Shown here one piece after another: positions 26,469 to 35,584 of a stretch of DNA of 64,000 bases; the stretch's first letter is position 1, and every line of letters starts with the position of its first letter. The translations under genes were made by a program, and so were the position numbers. Under the pieces are notes generated by a model. The model saw nothing but the letters and a program-made list of their open reading frames with translations. It was not told the DNA's origin and made no database searches. Origin of the DNA: Magnetococcus marinus MC-1 (GTDB lineage Bacteria; Pseudomonadota; Magnetococcia; Magnetococcales; Magnetococcaceae); the NCBI RefSeq assembly GCF_000014865.1, contig NC_008576.1:2323501-2387500 (forward strand). The letters run 5' to 3'.

Positions 26469-27977
26469 GTGGCTGCACGCTATACCATCGTGGTAGACAG
26501 CAAAACGGATTGGTTTGGATCCACCACAGATTTTGATGTGGTGACCGTTGCTGAGTATTTAGCTAGGGGGGAGTCTAAAAACCGCCGCGTCGGTGCCAAC
26601 CGAGTGGTTAACCTCTGCCGCCATACCCACATTATGAGCGGGGGCTATTACTGCTCTTTACTGGCAGAAGCACGTGGGGATATCGTGCTGCCCAGCATGG
26701 CCGATATTCTCGACCTTTCCCACAAAAGCCTCTATGCCTTTTTATTACCTGAGTTGAATGATGCTTTGGCCAAGGCCCATGCCAAACTGACCGAGCAAGC
26801 GGTACCCTTTCAATTTTTGGTCGCTTTTGGTCAAACGGAAGAGCCTGCTTTAGCGTTGTTAGGGCGTCAACTCTTTGATGTCTTTCGTTACCCTATTGTG
26901 CGGGTACAGGTTGTTGAAAAAAGCCCACAACAGTGGAAAATCACCAGCTTAAAGCCTCTGGGCCCCCACCAAGTGGCAAAGACGAGTCGGCTGTTTGTGG
27001 AAGAGAGTTTACGCGGCTTTGCGCGCTTACCTCTGCGTCGCAAGCCCTGCCGCACCGCGCCGCTCTATGATCTGGCCATTTTGGTTAACCCTAACGAAGA
27101 GTTGCCCCCATCGGATGCCCCTGCCCTGGCGCAATTTGTTAAGGCAGGTCAAGCGTTGCGTATGCGGGTCGATATGATCACCAGCAAGGATATCCACCGC
27201 ATTCCCGAGTTTGACGCCCTCTTTTTGCGGGAAACAACCTCCATCAGTGACCACACCTTTCACTTTGCCCGCAAGGCCGAGCAGGAAGGCTTACCAGTCA
27301 TTGACGATACGGGCTCGATTATCCGTTGTACCAATAAAGTCTATCTTTATGAGTTGCTTAGTGCCAACGGCATCCCCGTACCCAATACCCGGGTTGTGGA
27401 TCGGCAAAGCTTTACCCCGGAGATTGCACAGGAGTTGATGGATGTATTGGGCACACCCATCATTCTAAAAATTCCGGACGGCTCTTTCTCGCGGGGCATG
27501 ACCCGTGCGGAAAATCTGGATAGTTTGATGGAAGGGGCCAAGAGTCTGTTTGCCCATTCTCGTTTGATTCTGGCACAGACCTTTATGTACACCTCGTTTG
27601 ATTGGCGCATTGGTGTACTACGAGGACTGCCCCTGTTTGCCAACCAATACATGATGTCGCGCAACCATTGGCAGATCTACCACCACCATCCCGATGGTGG
27701 GGTGGAAAATGGCGGATTTCGCGCCTTACCGCTGACAGCGGTACCCGCTGAAGTGGTGGAGACTGCCCGACGGGCGGCCTCTTTAATTGGAAATGGTCTT
27801 TATGGTGTGGATCTAAAACAGACCCCTAACGGGGTGTTTGTGATCGAAGTTAATGATAACCCCAATATTGACCATGGCGTTGAAGATAAAATTCTTAAAG
27901 GATCGCTCTACACTACCATCCTGAAAGAGTTTATTGCCAGGATTGAAGCCAGCGGTGCTCGCCCAGCGGGAAGTTAG
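26469..27977 (+). CDS. RimK family ATP-grasp ligase with N-terminal domain
   Basis: A 502-residue protein: an N-terminal RimK-like domain (about residues 1-190), then an ATP-grasp domain (about 205-490). Visible are TNKVYLYELLSANGIPVPNT, ILKIPDGSFSRGM (ATP-binding lysine), LILAQTFMYTSFDWRIGVL and VFVIEVNDNPNIDHG (metal ligands). Such enzymes join carboxyl and amino groups, as in glutamate ligation by RimK. The GTG at 26469 is favoured over one at 26457, since AAAGGTGG sits eight bases before it. It shares an apparent operon with the oxygenase and GNAT genes. Substrates cannot be read from sequence. Confidence 0.88.
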   Translation: MAARYTIVVDSKTDWFGSTTDFDVVTVAEYLARGESKNRRVGANRVVNLCRHTHIMSGGYYCSLLAEARGDIVLPSMADILDLSHKSLYAFLLPELNDALAKAHAKLTEQAVPFQFLVAFGQTEEPALALLGRQLFDVFRYPIVRVQVVEKSPQQWKITSLKPLGPHQVAKTSRLFVEESLRGFARLPLRRKPCRTAPLYDLAILVNPNEELPPSDAPALAQFVKAGQALRMRVDMITSKDIHRIPEFDALFLRETTSISDHTFHFARKAEQEGLPVIDDTGSIIRCTNKVYLYELLSANGIPVPNTRVVDRQSFTPEIAQELMDVLGTPIILKIPDGSFSRGMTRAENLDSLMEGAKSLFAHSRLILAQTFMYTSFDWRIGVLRGLPLFANQYMMSRNHWQIYHHHPDGGVENGGFRALPLTAVPAEVVETARRAASLIGNGLYGVDLKQTPNGVFVIEVNDNPNIDHGVEDKILKGSLYTTILKEFIARIEASGARPAGS

Positions 27978-27992
27978 CCCAGCCTATGGTCA

Positions 27993-28021
27993 GGGCCGAT
28001 CATCGTGGTCATGATCGGCCC
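27993..28021. terminator. Hairpin between converging genes
   Basis: GGGCCGATCAT (27993-28003) and ATGATCGGCCC (28011-28021) form a perfect 11-bp stem with a seven-base loop, 16 bp after the RimK-type stop. A T-run is lacking, so termination would rely on the stem alone. Confidence 0.6.
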
Positions 28022-28101
28022 GCGATCTGATAGGTGTCGATAGGGGCCACCGGTTGGCCGCTCGATGTGCGTAACAGGTTTTATGGAAGCGTTTTTTTGG
28101 C

Positions 28102-28809
28102 TTAGTCGTGGTGGAGCTCTTTAAGAAATCGATAACCTGCCCCACGTAACGTTTCAATGTATTGCCCCGCATCACTCAGTTTTTGGCGCAGGCGCTTAAC
28201 ATGGGTATCAATGGTGCGGGTCTGAACGGCGGCAGAGAGCCCCCACACCTCATCGAGCAAAAAGTCACGGGTAAGCAAACGTCCCCGATTCTCTAAAAAG
28301 GCCACCAGCAGTTTAAATTCCATATAGGTTAACTGCACTTCTTGGCCGTTTACCCAGACTTGATGGGCGGTTTGGTCGACGGTAAGTGGACCAAAACAGA
28401 GGTCTTCAACCGCCGCTGAGGGTAAAGAGACCACCTGAGCACGGCGCATAAGTGCTTTTACCCGTAATAATAGCTCACGCATGCTAAAGGGTTTGGTCAC
28501 ATAATCATCGGCACCGGCATCAAAGCCCATCTCTTGATCCAGACTTTCCCCCCGGGCGGTGAGCATAATGATGGGAATTTTACGGGTACTCTCCCGATCA
28601 CGCAGCGTTTTGCACACATCATAACCGGAAATGCCCGGTAACATGAGATCCAACACCACCAAATCGGGTTCCGGTTTTTGGGATACCAGACGAATGGCCT
28701 CACGTCCATTGGTGGTGGTTACCGTGTCAAAACCCGCTTGGGTAAAATTGTACTCCAACGTACGCAGAAGATCGGTCTCATCTTCAACAATCAAAATCCG
28801 CTCACTCAT
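28102..28809 (-). CDS. PhoB/OmpR-family response regulator
   Basis: A 235-residue regulator. The receiver has the acidic pair in VEDETD, phospho-acceptor Asp in LVVLDLMLPG (about residue 54), Thr in IIMLTARGE and Lys in DYVTKPFSMREL. A winged-helix DNA-binding domain follows (TYMEFKLLVAFLENRGRLLT, VKRLRQKL, TLRGAGYRF). The layout and receiver motifs are very close to PhoB, but no PhoR kinase, pst genes or phoU are adjacent, so the name is withheld. It converges with the RimK-type gene. Confidence 0.88.
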   Translation of the reverse strand: MSERILIVEDETDLLRTLEYNFTQAGFDTVTTTNGREAIRLVSQKPEPDLVVLDLMLPGISGYDVCKTLRDRESTRKIPIIMLTARGESLDQEMGFDAGADDYVTKPFSMRELLLRVKALMRRAQVVSLPSAAVEDLCFGPLTVDQTAHQVWVNGQEVQLTYMEFKLLVAFLENRGRLLTRDFLLDEVWGLSAAVQTRTIDTHVKRLRQKLSDAGQYIETLRGAGYRFLKELHHD

Positions 28810-29186
28810 GACGGTATTTTTATCCTCTGCAAAGGTCTAGATGTTCGCCCCCAGCCAAGCATAGCATGATGGGTTTGCTTGTTCCGTTTTGACACGCTTA
28901 CCGCTCAATTAGCTAGAGCTAAATATGGAATGTTGCATGTTTTTCCTCAACATTCACCCACGCACCACGCAGGGCGCATGCCTGTCGAAAAACCTTCACA
29001 ACTGTCTTTTCTTGCTCACCTAGTTGTCAAAATAGACCAAGCCTTAGTCCCCTCTCCTGTGCAACAATAAAATCCTTCCCTATTTGCCCGTCTCATTACA
29101 CACTGTGGGGGGTTATTGCTCATGGGTGCTGCCACGAGCCTGACACTTTGCTCACGTTCTTATCAAATGACGTTCTAGGTTGGCCC
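28810..29186. other. Divergent regulatory region
   Basis: About 375 bp between the response regulator and the RND adaptor gene, without a supported gene. Two small inverted repeats stand out: TTAGCT-AG-AGCTAA at 28909-28922 and GAATGTTG / CAACATTC at 28928-28935 and 28948-28955. Both may be operators for the regulator gene upstream of which they lie. No clear promoter was assigned. Confidence 0.4.
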
Positions 29187-30383
29187 ATGAACCGCTTAAA
29201 AGCTCTACGCACTCTACTGTTCCCCCTGCTTATTTTAGCCGGTGGTGCATGGGGCATTCGTTTGATCGGCAGCATGGACCGCCTGCCTCCGACCCCCAGC
29301 TCGCTGCAAGCCCAGCCTGTGGTTACGGTGCAGCGTGTGGAGCCAAGCTGGCAAGCCCCCCAGATCATCTTGCATGGCGAGGTGCGCAGCGACCGCCAGC
29401 TGCGTCTCATGACTCGCATTCAGGGGCGAGTGGCCTACATAAGCCCCGCTTTAAAGCTGGGCGGAGCGGTTAAACAAGGGGCCTTGTTGCTCTCTTTGGA
29501 AGATCGGGAGGCACGGCTGCATCTACAAGCCCAACAGGCCCGCACCCGTACCGCTGAGCTGGAGTTAGAGATTGAAGCCGGTCGGCAAAAGATCGCCAAA
29601 CAGGATTGGGCGGTATTACGTCTGGGGGAGGTTGAGCAAGCCTCTGACCTAGCCTTGCGACTGCCCCATTTGGGTGTGGTGCGGCAAAAATTAGAGATGG
29701 CCCGTATCGAGTTGGCCCAAGCCCAACAAGAGTTGAGCTACACCAAACTTTATGCCCCCTTTGATGCCTTGGTCGTCAGCAAGGATGTCGCCATGGGCCA
29801 ATGGCTTAAAGCAGGAGAGGAGATCGCGCGCCTGCTGGATAGCCAGCGTTTTTTGGTACATCTGCCCATTTCATCCAGCCAGTTTGCTCTGCTGGATCAA
29901 AATAAGCTCAAGCTGGGAGAGGGTCCCAAGCTGTTTTTGCGCCCCGCCCACGACTTACAAGCCCCGCCAAGCGTGGCCCAATTAACCGGTTTTGTTGGCG
30001 AGTTGCTCGCACCAACTCGGCGCTTGGTGCTGCTTGCCCAATTGGACAATCCCATGCAAAACCGCGGCACCTTATTGCTGCCCGGCAGCTTTGTGCAAGC
30101 GCAATTTACCGGACAACTGCAACCTCATATCTATGCCATACCGCCCCAGGCTCGCCATAATGGTGACCGCATTTGGACCGTAGAAACGTTGCAAAATCCC
30201 ACACTGCGTAGTTATGGGATACATCCCCTATGGCAACAGGGAGAGGTTTGGTATACCACCTTAACCGAGGCCGGACAAAAGCCCTTGCTGCTGGTCACCA
30301 GCCCCCTCTCCCTACCGGTTGAAGGGCAATCTGTCAGCGTGACGCAATCCACAGCGTTGTCTACCCAAGGGCAACAACCATGA
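29187..30383 (+). CDS. RND efflux periplasmic adaptor (HlyD/MFP family)
   Basis: A 398-residue membrane fusion protein. An N-terminal anchor (LLFPLLILAGGAWGIRLIG) is followed by a lipoyl half (RIQGRVAYISPALKLGGAVK), an alpha-hairpin rich in Gln/Glu/Ala, the second lipoyl half (LYAPFDALVVSKDVAMGQWL) and beta-barrel segments. The ATG at 29187 is favoured over a TTG 39 bases upstream. It overlaps the permease start by 4 bp (ATGA). It would bridge the permease to an outer-membrane channel, none of which is encoded nearby. Confidence 0.92.
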   Translation: MNRLKALRTLLFPLLILAGGAWGIRLIGSMDRLPPTPSSLQAQPVVTVQRVEPSWQAPQIILHGEVRSDRQLRLMTRIQGRVAYISPALKLGGAVKQGALLLSLEDREARLHLQAQQARTRTAELELEIEAGRQKIAKQDWAVLRLGEVEQASDLALRLPHLGVVRQKLEMARIELAQAQQELSYTKLYAPFDALVVSKDVAMGQWLKAGEEIARLLDSQRFLVHLPISSSQFALLDQNKLKLGEGPKLFLRPAHDLQAPPSVAQLTGFVGELLAPTRRLVLLAQLDNPMQNRGTLLLPGSFVQAQFTGQLQPHIYAIPPQARHNGDRIWTVETLQNPTLRSYGIHPLWQQGEVWYTTLTEAGQKPLLLVTSPLSLPVEGQSVSVTQSTALSTQGQQP

Positions 30384-33300
30384 TACCCCCATCCACGGCA
30401 TCCGCCTCTCTCTCCCAAAAAAGGGGGAGTATTGCCTGGATGGTACGTAATCCGGTTGCTGCCAACCTCTTTATGTTGGTGGTGATTGTGGGTGGCATGC
30501 TGGGTTTGATGGAGAGCAAACAGGAGATCTTTCCTGAGTTTGATCTGGATCGGGTGGTGATCACCGTTGATTACCCAGGTGCCAGCCCCGCCGAGGTGGA
30601 ACAAGGCATTGTGCTGGCCGTTGAGGAGGCGGTGCAGGGATTAGAAGGGGTCAAGAGCGTGGCCTCGCAGGCGGCGGAGGGTTTAGCAAGTATCAGCCTA
30701 GAGTTGCAGCGGGATGTGGATGGCGACCGCATTTTGGCGGATGTGCAGAGCGAGATCAACCGCATCACCACCTTCCCCGATGAAGCCGAGCGAGCCGTCG
30801 TCAAACGGGTGATGAACAAGCGCCAGGTGATTGATCTTATCCTGTCAGGTAAGGTTCCCATGGGCGATTTACACGCCATTGCTGAGCGAGTCCGACAGGA
30901 TCTATTGCGCATTTCGGGTATCACGCAAGTGGTATTGAGTGGCTTAGCCAATCCCGAAGTTCACATCGAGATCCCCAGCAACCGGTTGGAGTCCCTTGGT
31001 TTATCGTTGGGGGATGTGGCCACCAGAATTGCCCAAACTAGCTTAGAACGCCCCGCAGGCACCCTAAAAAACAGCCGTGGCGATACCCTTATTCGTCTAA
31101 CTGAACGACGCACTCAAGGGACAGCACTGACAGATATGGTGGTGGCTGAGGACAACCAAGGGGCCACCGTGCGGCTGGGAGAAATCGCCACCCTGCGTGA
31201 TGGCTATCAGGAAGATGAAGAGAAGGCCTATTTTTTTAACGGGGTACCGGCCCTACGCCTGACCGCCTATCGGGTTGGTAAAGAGACCCCCACCGGGGTC
31301 AGTGAGCGGGTTAAGCAGTATGCTCAAAATCTACGCCAAAGCCTGCCCCCCACCATTGGGGTGGATACCTGGAAGGATAATTCTGAAATTCTGCAAGACC
31401 GCATTCAATTATTGTTAAAAAACGCTGCGTTAGGGCTGGTTTTAGTTTTGATGGTACTGGCTCTCTTCTTAAATTTGCGGTTGGCCGCCTGGGTGGCGGT
31501 TGGCATACCCTTTTCCTTTTTAGGGGCGTTTTTGGTCATGCCGGGGGCGGATCTTTCCATTAACATGGTCACCCTGTTTGCCTTTATTGTGACCCTGGGC
31601 TTGGTGGTCGATGATGCCATTGTTGTCGGTGAAAATATCTATGCCCACATGCAGCGTGGCGTATCAACCTATCAAGCGGCCATCACCGGTGCCCAGCAGA
31701 TGGCGATTCCCGTCACCTTCTCTATTTTGACCACCATGGCGGCCTTTATGCCGCTCTTTTTTGTGCCGGGCACCCTGGGCAAGATTTTTTATCTGATTCC
31801 CGCCATTGTGATCCTGGTGTTGCTCTTTTCATTGTTAGAATCCATCTACGTTCTGCCCGCCCACTTGGCCCACACGGCAGGGTTGAATGTGGAGAGCCTG
31901 CGCCGCTCTAGTCGCGCGGGTATGAGTCGTGCCTTACAGCGCTTTACCCTTGGGCGCTACCGCCCGCTGTTGCTCTTTAGCCTGCGGCATCGCTGGAGTG
32001 TAGTGGCACTCTCTATGGTGCTTTTTGGACTCTCCATCGCCTTGGTGACGGGAGGGGTGGTGGCCTTTAATTTTTTCCCAAAAGTGGAAGATGACGATGT
32101 GCGCGCCTCGCTACGCTTGGCCCATGATGCCCCCTTTCAACAAACCCTCGACATGCAGCAAAGGCTCGAAGCAGCAGCCCGCCAAGCGGCCCAGGATTTA
32201 GGGGATGCGGAGCTGATTGAGGGCCTTTTTACCCGCGTGGGCGAAGCCGCCAGCGGCGGCGGTGGGCACAATAGCGCCTTAGCCAGCAGCGGCAGCCATT
32301 TGGTGGCGATGGAGCTGCATCTTAAAGATATTGCCTTAACCGGGGTGAGCGCCTCCCAATTTGCCGCTGCGTGGCGGCGGGCCATGCAGCCCATGCCCCC
32401 AGAGATTGTGGCGCTGAGCTTTCACTACACCATTGGCCCCGGCGCGGGGGCCGATGTGGATGTGGAGCTCTCACACCCGGATTTACAGGTGCTGGAGGCC
32501 GCCTCGCAACAGTTGGAACAGCAGATGCGGCAGATGGATCAATTGGTCAATGTGGAGAGTGCTTTTTCGGCAGGCAAACCCCAGCTCGACTTTACCCTTA
32601 CCCCCATGGCCAGCAGCTACGGTATCACCGCCGCAGATCTGGCCGAACAGTTGCGCCACGCCATCTATGGTGCCGAAGCCGTGCGGGAACAACGCGATCG
32701 GCAAGAGATGCGTATTATGGTCCGTTATCCACCCCAGCAACGCCGCAGTGAGCTGGATCTGCGCGAGATGTTAATCCAGACCCCACAAGGGGCGATGATC
32801 CCCCTCTATCAGCTCGCCCAGTTTAAACGAGGTAGCGCCCCCACCACCATTGTGCGAGAAGAAGGGGTACGGGTGATTAATATCTCTGGTGAACTGGCCC
32901 CTGGGGTACGCTCACCTCGGTTGGCCATGCAGCAATTAACCCTCACCCTATTACCCCAACTGAAAAAACAGTATCCTGCCCTGACAGCCCGCTTCGTGGG
33001 GGCCAAACAGGAGGGGGATGATACCTTTACCACGCTGCGGCGGTACTATCTATTGGCGTTGGTGGTGATTTACGCTTTATTGGCGATTCCCTTTGGCAGC
33101 TATCGTCAACCCCTGATTATCATGTCTGTTATTCCCATGGGGTTTGTGGGCGCGGTAGCCGGCCACATGGTCATGGATTATGATTTAAGCATGGTCAGTA
33201 TGTTGGGTATGATTGCCCTCTCGGGTGTGGTGGTAAACGACTCTTTGATATTAATTCACGAGGCCAACCGCACCAGGGAGAGAGGGCTCTCACCTTATAA

Positions 33301-33535
33301 AGCCGTGATTCATGCGGGTATCCAGCGTCTGCGCCCTATCTTACTGACCTCACTGACCACCTTTGTGGGGTTGGCCCCTATGATTTTTGAAACGTCTGTG
33401 CAGGCACGTTTTTTAATTCCTATGGCGCTAAGTTTGGGTTTTGGGGTACTGTTTGCTACCTTTGTGGTGTTGGTATTGGTCCCGGTGCTCTACCTAATCT
33501 TAACCCCATCCACCCCCCAAACCGCACTAAATTAA
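30380..33535 (+). CDS. RND family efflux permease
   Basis: A 1051-residue inner-membrane proton antiporter of the AcrB/MexF superfamily. It has an N-terminal helix (MVRNPVAANLFMLVVIVGGM), periplasmic porter domains and the TM4 core FAFIVTLGLVVDDAIVVGEN with the conserved paired Asp residues. A second half carries LLAIPFGSYRQPLIIMSVIP and LGMIALSGVVVNDSLILIHE. Length is typical. Sequence resembles the hydrophobe/amphiphile efflux branch rather than the CusA heavy-metal group, but substrate is unknown. It forms an operon with the adaptor. Confidence 0.94.
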   Translation: MIPPSTASASLSQKRGSIAWMVRNPVAANLFMLVVIVGGMLGLMESKQEIFPEFDLDRVVITVDYPGASPAEVEQGIVLAVEEAVQGLEGVKSVASQAAEGLASISLELQRDVDGDRILADVQSEINRITTFPDEAERAVVKRVMNKRQVIDLILSGKVPMGDLHAIAERVRQDLLRISGITQVVLSGLANPEVHIEIPSNRLESLGLSLGDVATRIAQTSLERPAGTLKNSRGDTLIRLTERRTQGTALTDMVVAEDNQGATVRLGEIATLRDGYQEDEEKAYFFNGVPALRLTAYRVGKETPTGVSERVKQYAQNLRQSLPPTIGVDTWKDNSEILQDRIQLLLKNAALGLVLVLMVLALFLNLRLAAWVAVGIPFSFLGAFLVMPGADLSINMVTLFAFIVTLGLVVDDAIVVGENIYAHMQRGVSTYQAAITGAQQMAIPVTFSILTTMAAFMPLFFVPGTLGKIFYLIPAIVILVLLFSLLESIYVLPAHLAHTAGLNVESLRRSSRAGMSRALQRFTLGRYRPLLLFSLRHRWSVVALSMVLFGLSIALVTGGVVAFNFFPKVEDDDVRASLRLAHDAPFQQTLDMQQRLEAAARQAAQDLGDAELIEGLFTRVGEAASGGGGHNSALASSGSHLVAMELHLKDIALTGVSASQFAAAWRRAMQPMPPEIVALSFHYTIGPGAGADVDVELSHPDLQVLEAASQQLEQQMRQMDQLVNVESAFSAGKPQLDFTLTPMASSYGITAADLAEQLRHAIYGAEAVREQRDRQEMRIMVRYPPQQRRSELDLREMLIQTPQGAMIPLYQLAQFKRGSAPTTIVREEGVRVINISGELAPGVRSPRLAMQQLTLTLLPQLKKQYPALTARFVGAKQEGDDTFTTLRRYYLLALVVIYALLAIPFGSYRQPLIIMSVIPMGFVGAVAGHMVMDYDLSMVSMLGMIALSGVVVNDSLILIHEANRTRERGLSPYKAVIHAGIQRLRPILLTSLTTFVGLAPMIFETSVQARFLIPMALSLGFGVLFATFVVLVLVPVLYLILTPSTPQTALN

Positions 33536-33671
33536 AGGCGAGTCGCCTCTTGCTGGAAGGCGCAACATTAACAAAGAAACTTTTATGTCGAGTAATCCGT
33601 GCAAAAAGAAACTGATTCACCTATAATTAGCGCGATTTATTCGATGCCTGACTTCGTATGTTAAGCTAAGG

Positions 33672-33712
33672 TTTCCCATCAAGAACGGGCCCCCCCCCCG
33701 AACGATGGGAAA
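33672..33712. repeat. Inverted repeat enclosing a ten-base C tract
   Basis: TTTCCCATC (33672-33680) and GATGGGAAA (33704-33712) are perfect 9-bp arms. Between them is a run of ten C (33690-33699) flanked by GGG and G. The element ends 38 bp before the diguanylate cyclase start. It may be a regulatory hairpin or a length-variable tract altering promoter spacing. Confidence 0.55.
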
Positions 33713-33750
33713 ATATGCCAATATCACACAAATCTTAGAGTGCTTACATA

Positions 33751-35445
33751 ATGCTAAACTTCCGCAGTATTGGTACCCGCATTCTTGTTTTAGTTGGCCT
33801 CGCTGTGCTGGTTGGTTTGTTGGTGCAGATGTTTTTTTTCCTGCGTCATCAAGAAAACGGTATTATGGCTCAAAATGAGCGTACCATGGGTGTTCTGGCT
33901 CATTCTGTCAGCCAATCCTTACAAACGGTCATGCTCTCTGGGCAAGCGGATGAAGCACAACAATTCGCCAATGACTTGGCAAAAGTACCAGGTATCGTCG
34001 ATTTTCGCATCTACCGGCTGGATGGTCATGCTGCCTTTTCAGACAACACCACCATCCAAAAAGTTAATCAAAAGCTGGATAATCCAGAGGCCTTTTTGCT
34101 GCATTCTGATCGGCAAGCGGTCGACGCTCGCTTACCGATTGCCGCAGACCATATTCAAGAAATTTTACAAAAGGGGACGTTGCCCAAATATACCACCGAC
34201 GCATCTGGTGTGCCCACCCTCACCTATTGGTCCCGCATTGATACCAGTGATCAGTGCCAAGCGTGCCATATGGAAGAGGAGAAAGCCCGTGGTGTGCTCT
34301 GTTTAACCACCACCTTAGACGCTGTACATAATGATATTCAGGAGACCCGTTATGGTGCTGTGATTATCATGATTTTGGCACTGTTGGTGGTCTTTCTGCT
34401 AACCTACTTGCTGATTAAAAGTTCTGTGGTACGGCCCATTAAAGATGTCAGCAATGCCATGGACCGCATCTCCAAAGGGGATTGGGAACAAAATGTGCCC
34501 GAGACGGGTAATGATGAGCTTGCCCATATGGCCCGAACCTTTAACCGCATGATCGGTGAATTGAAAAACACCTATCGCGGATTAGAGAGTGAGCAAAACA
34601 AACTGCAAACCATCATCCGCAGTGCCAAAGAGGGCATGATTGTCACCAATCCCGATGGGGATGTGGTCTTGGTCAACCCCTCCGCTGAGCGTATCCTTGG
34701 CAAAACCGATGATGAAATCCGTGGCGAGGGCTTTTTCCAACTGATTGATGATCCCGACTATATCCGTACCTTTTTAGAGACCGGTGGTTTTGAAATGCCG
34801 GAAACCGTTGTTTATAAACAAAGGGTGCTTAATCTTTACGTGCGTTCCATTAAGGATGACCATGGCGAACCCATTGGCTCAGCCGCGCTGATCCTGGATG
34901 TTACCGATGAAAAACGCCTCGAACAGCAGCTACGGGAACTTTCAACCACCGATGGCCTGACGAAGTTGATTAACCGGCGCCGTATGGATGAACTGCTGGA
35001 TGAAGAGCTTAAAAGAGCTGTACGCTATGGTTTAAACCTTAGCATCTTGCTGCTGGATGTCGATCACTTTAAAAAGTTTAACGACACTTATGGTCACGAG
35101 CAGGGCGACCATGTGCTCATCGCTCTGGCCGCAGAGATGAAATCCTATTTCCGCAACATTGATTATCCCTGTCGTTACGGCGGTGAAGAGTTTTTTGTTA
35201 TCCTGCCCAACACCGATGCTGACGGCGCGATTAAAGTTGCAGACCGCTTGCGTGAACGGGTGGCAGAGAAGGAAGTTGACGGCCTAAGAGTGACCATAAG
35301 CATCGGTGTGGCAAGCTATCCCGATCTTTCGATCACCCGGCCCGATGCCATGGTGCGTGCCGCCGATTCGGCCCTTTATGTGGCTAAAGAGCAGGGACGA
35401 AATAAAGTGGTTTACGCTTCTGAAGCCAAACAAACCCCCCATTAA
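33751..35445 (+). CDS. Membrane diguanylate cyclase with periplasmic CxxCH motif, HAMP, PAS and GGDEF
   Basis: A 564-residue sensor enzyme making cyclic-di-GMP. Membrane segments at about 11-30 and 202-223 enclose a periplasmic domain with the c-type haem motif CQACH (169-173). This suggests covalent haem and sensing of redox state or a gas. HAMP (about 225-280), PAS (about 285-395, EGMIVTNPDGDVVLVNPSAE) and GGDEF follow. The active site is GGEEF (477-481), preceded by the inhibitory RxxD site (RNID, 468-471), so catalysis and product feedback both look intact. It is monocistronic with a strong terminator. Confidence 0.92.
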   Translation: MLNFRSIGTRILVLVGLAVLVGLLVQMFFFLRHQENGIMAQNERTMGVLAHSVSQSLQTVMLSGQADEAQQFANDLAKVPGIVDFRIYRLDGHAAFSDNTTIQKVNQKLDNPEAFLLHSDRQAVDARLPIAADHIQEILQKGTLPKYTTDASGVPTLTYWSRIDTSDQCQACHMEEEKARGVLCLTTTLDAVHNDIQETRYGAVIIMILALLVVFLLTYLLIKSSVVRPIKDVSNAMDRISKGDWEQNVPETGNDELAHMARTFNRMIGELKNTYRGLESEQNKLQTIIRSAKEGMIVTNPDGDVVLVNPSAERILGKTDDEIRGEGFFQLIDDPDYIRTFLETGGFEMPETVVYKQRVLNLYVRSIKDDHGEPIGSAALILDVTDEKRLEQQLRELSTTDGLTKLINRRRMDELLDEELKRAVRYGLNLSILLLDVDHFKKFNDTYGHEQGDHVLIALAAEMKSYFRNIDYPCRYGGEEFFVILPNTDADGAIKVADRLRERVAEKEVDGLRVTISIGVASYPDLSITRPDAMVRAADSALYVAKEQGRNKVVYASEAKQTPH

Positions 35446-35454
35446 GAGATTGCG

Positions 35455-35509
35455 TCACGATCCATAAAAAAGGGAGGCCAGTATGGCCTCCCTTTTTTAT
35501 GGATCGTGA
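35455..35509. terminator. 25-bp perfect palindromic terminator
   Basis: Arms 35455-35479 and 35485-35509 are fully complementary over 25 bases with a five-base loop. The core is AGGGAGGCC/GGCCTCCCT with A- and T-runs. It ends the cyclase gene and would also terminate the converging TPR-sulfotransferase gene. Confidence 0.95.
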
Positions 35510-35584
35510 CAGGCAAAGGGTGCTCTCCATCCCATACGCCATCCAGCCATTTAACCATTTACCCATCCGTTGGTAGAGTACCCT

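Noticed and set aside
28102-28809. Naming the regulator phoB
   Set aside because: Motifs fit PhoB, but the absence of phoR, pst or phoU nearby leaves other OmpR-family regulators possible.
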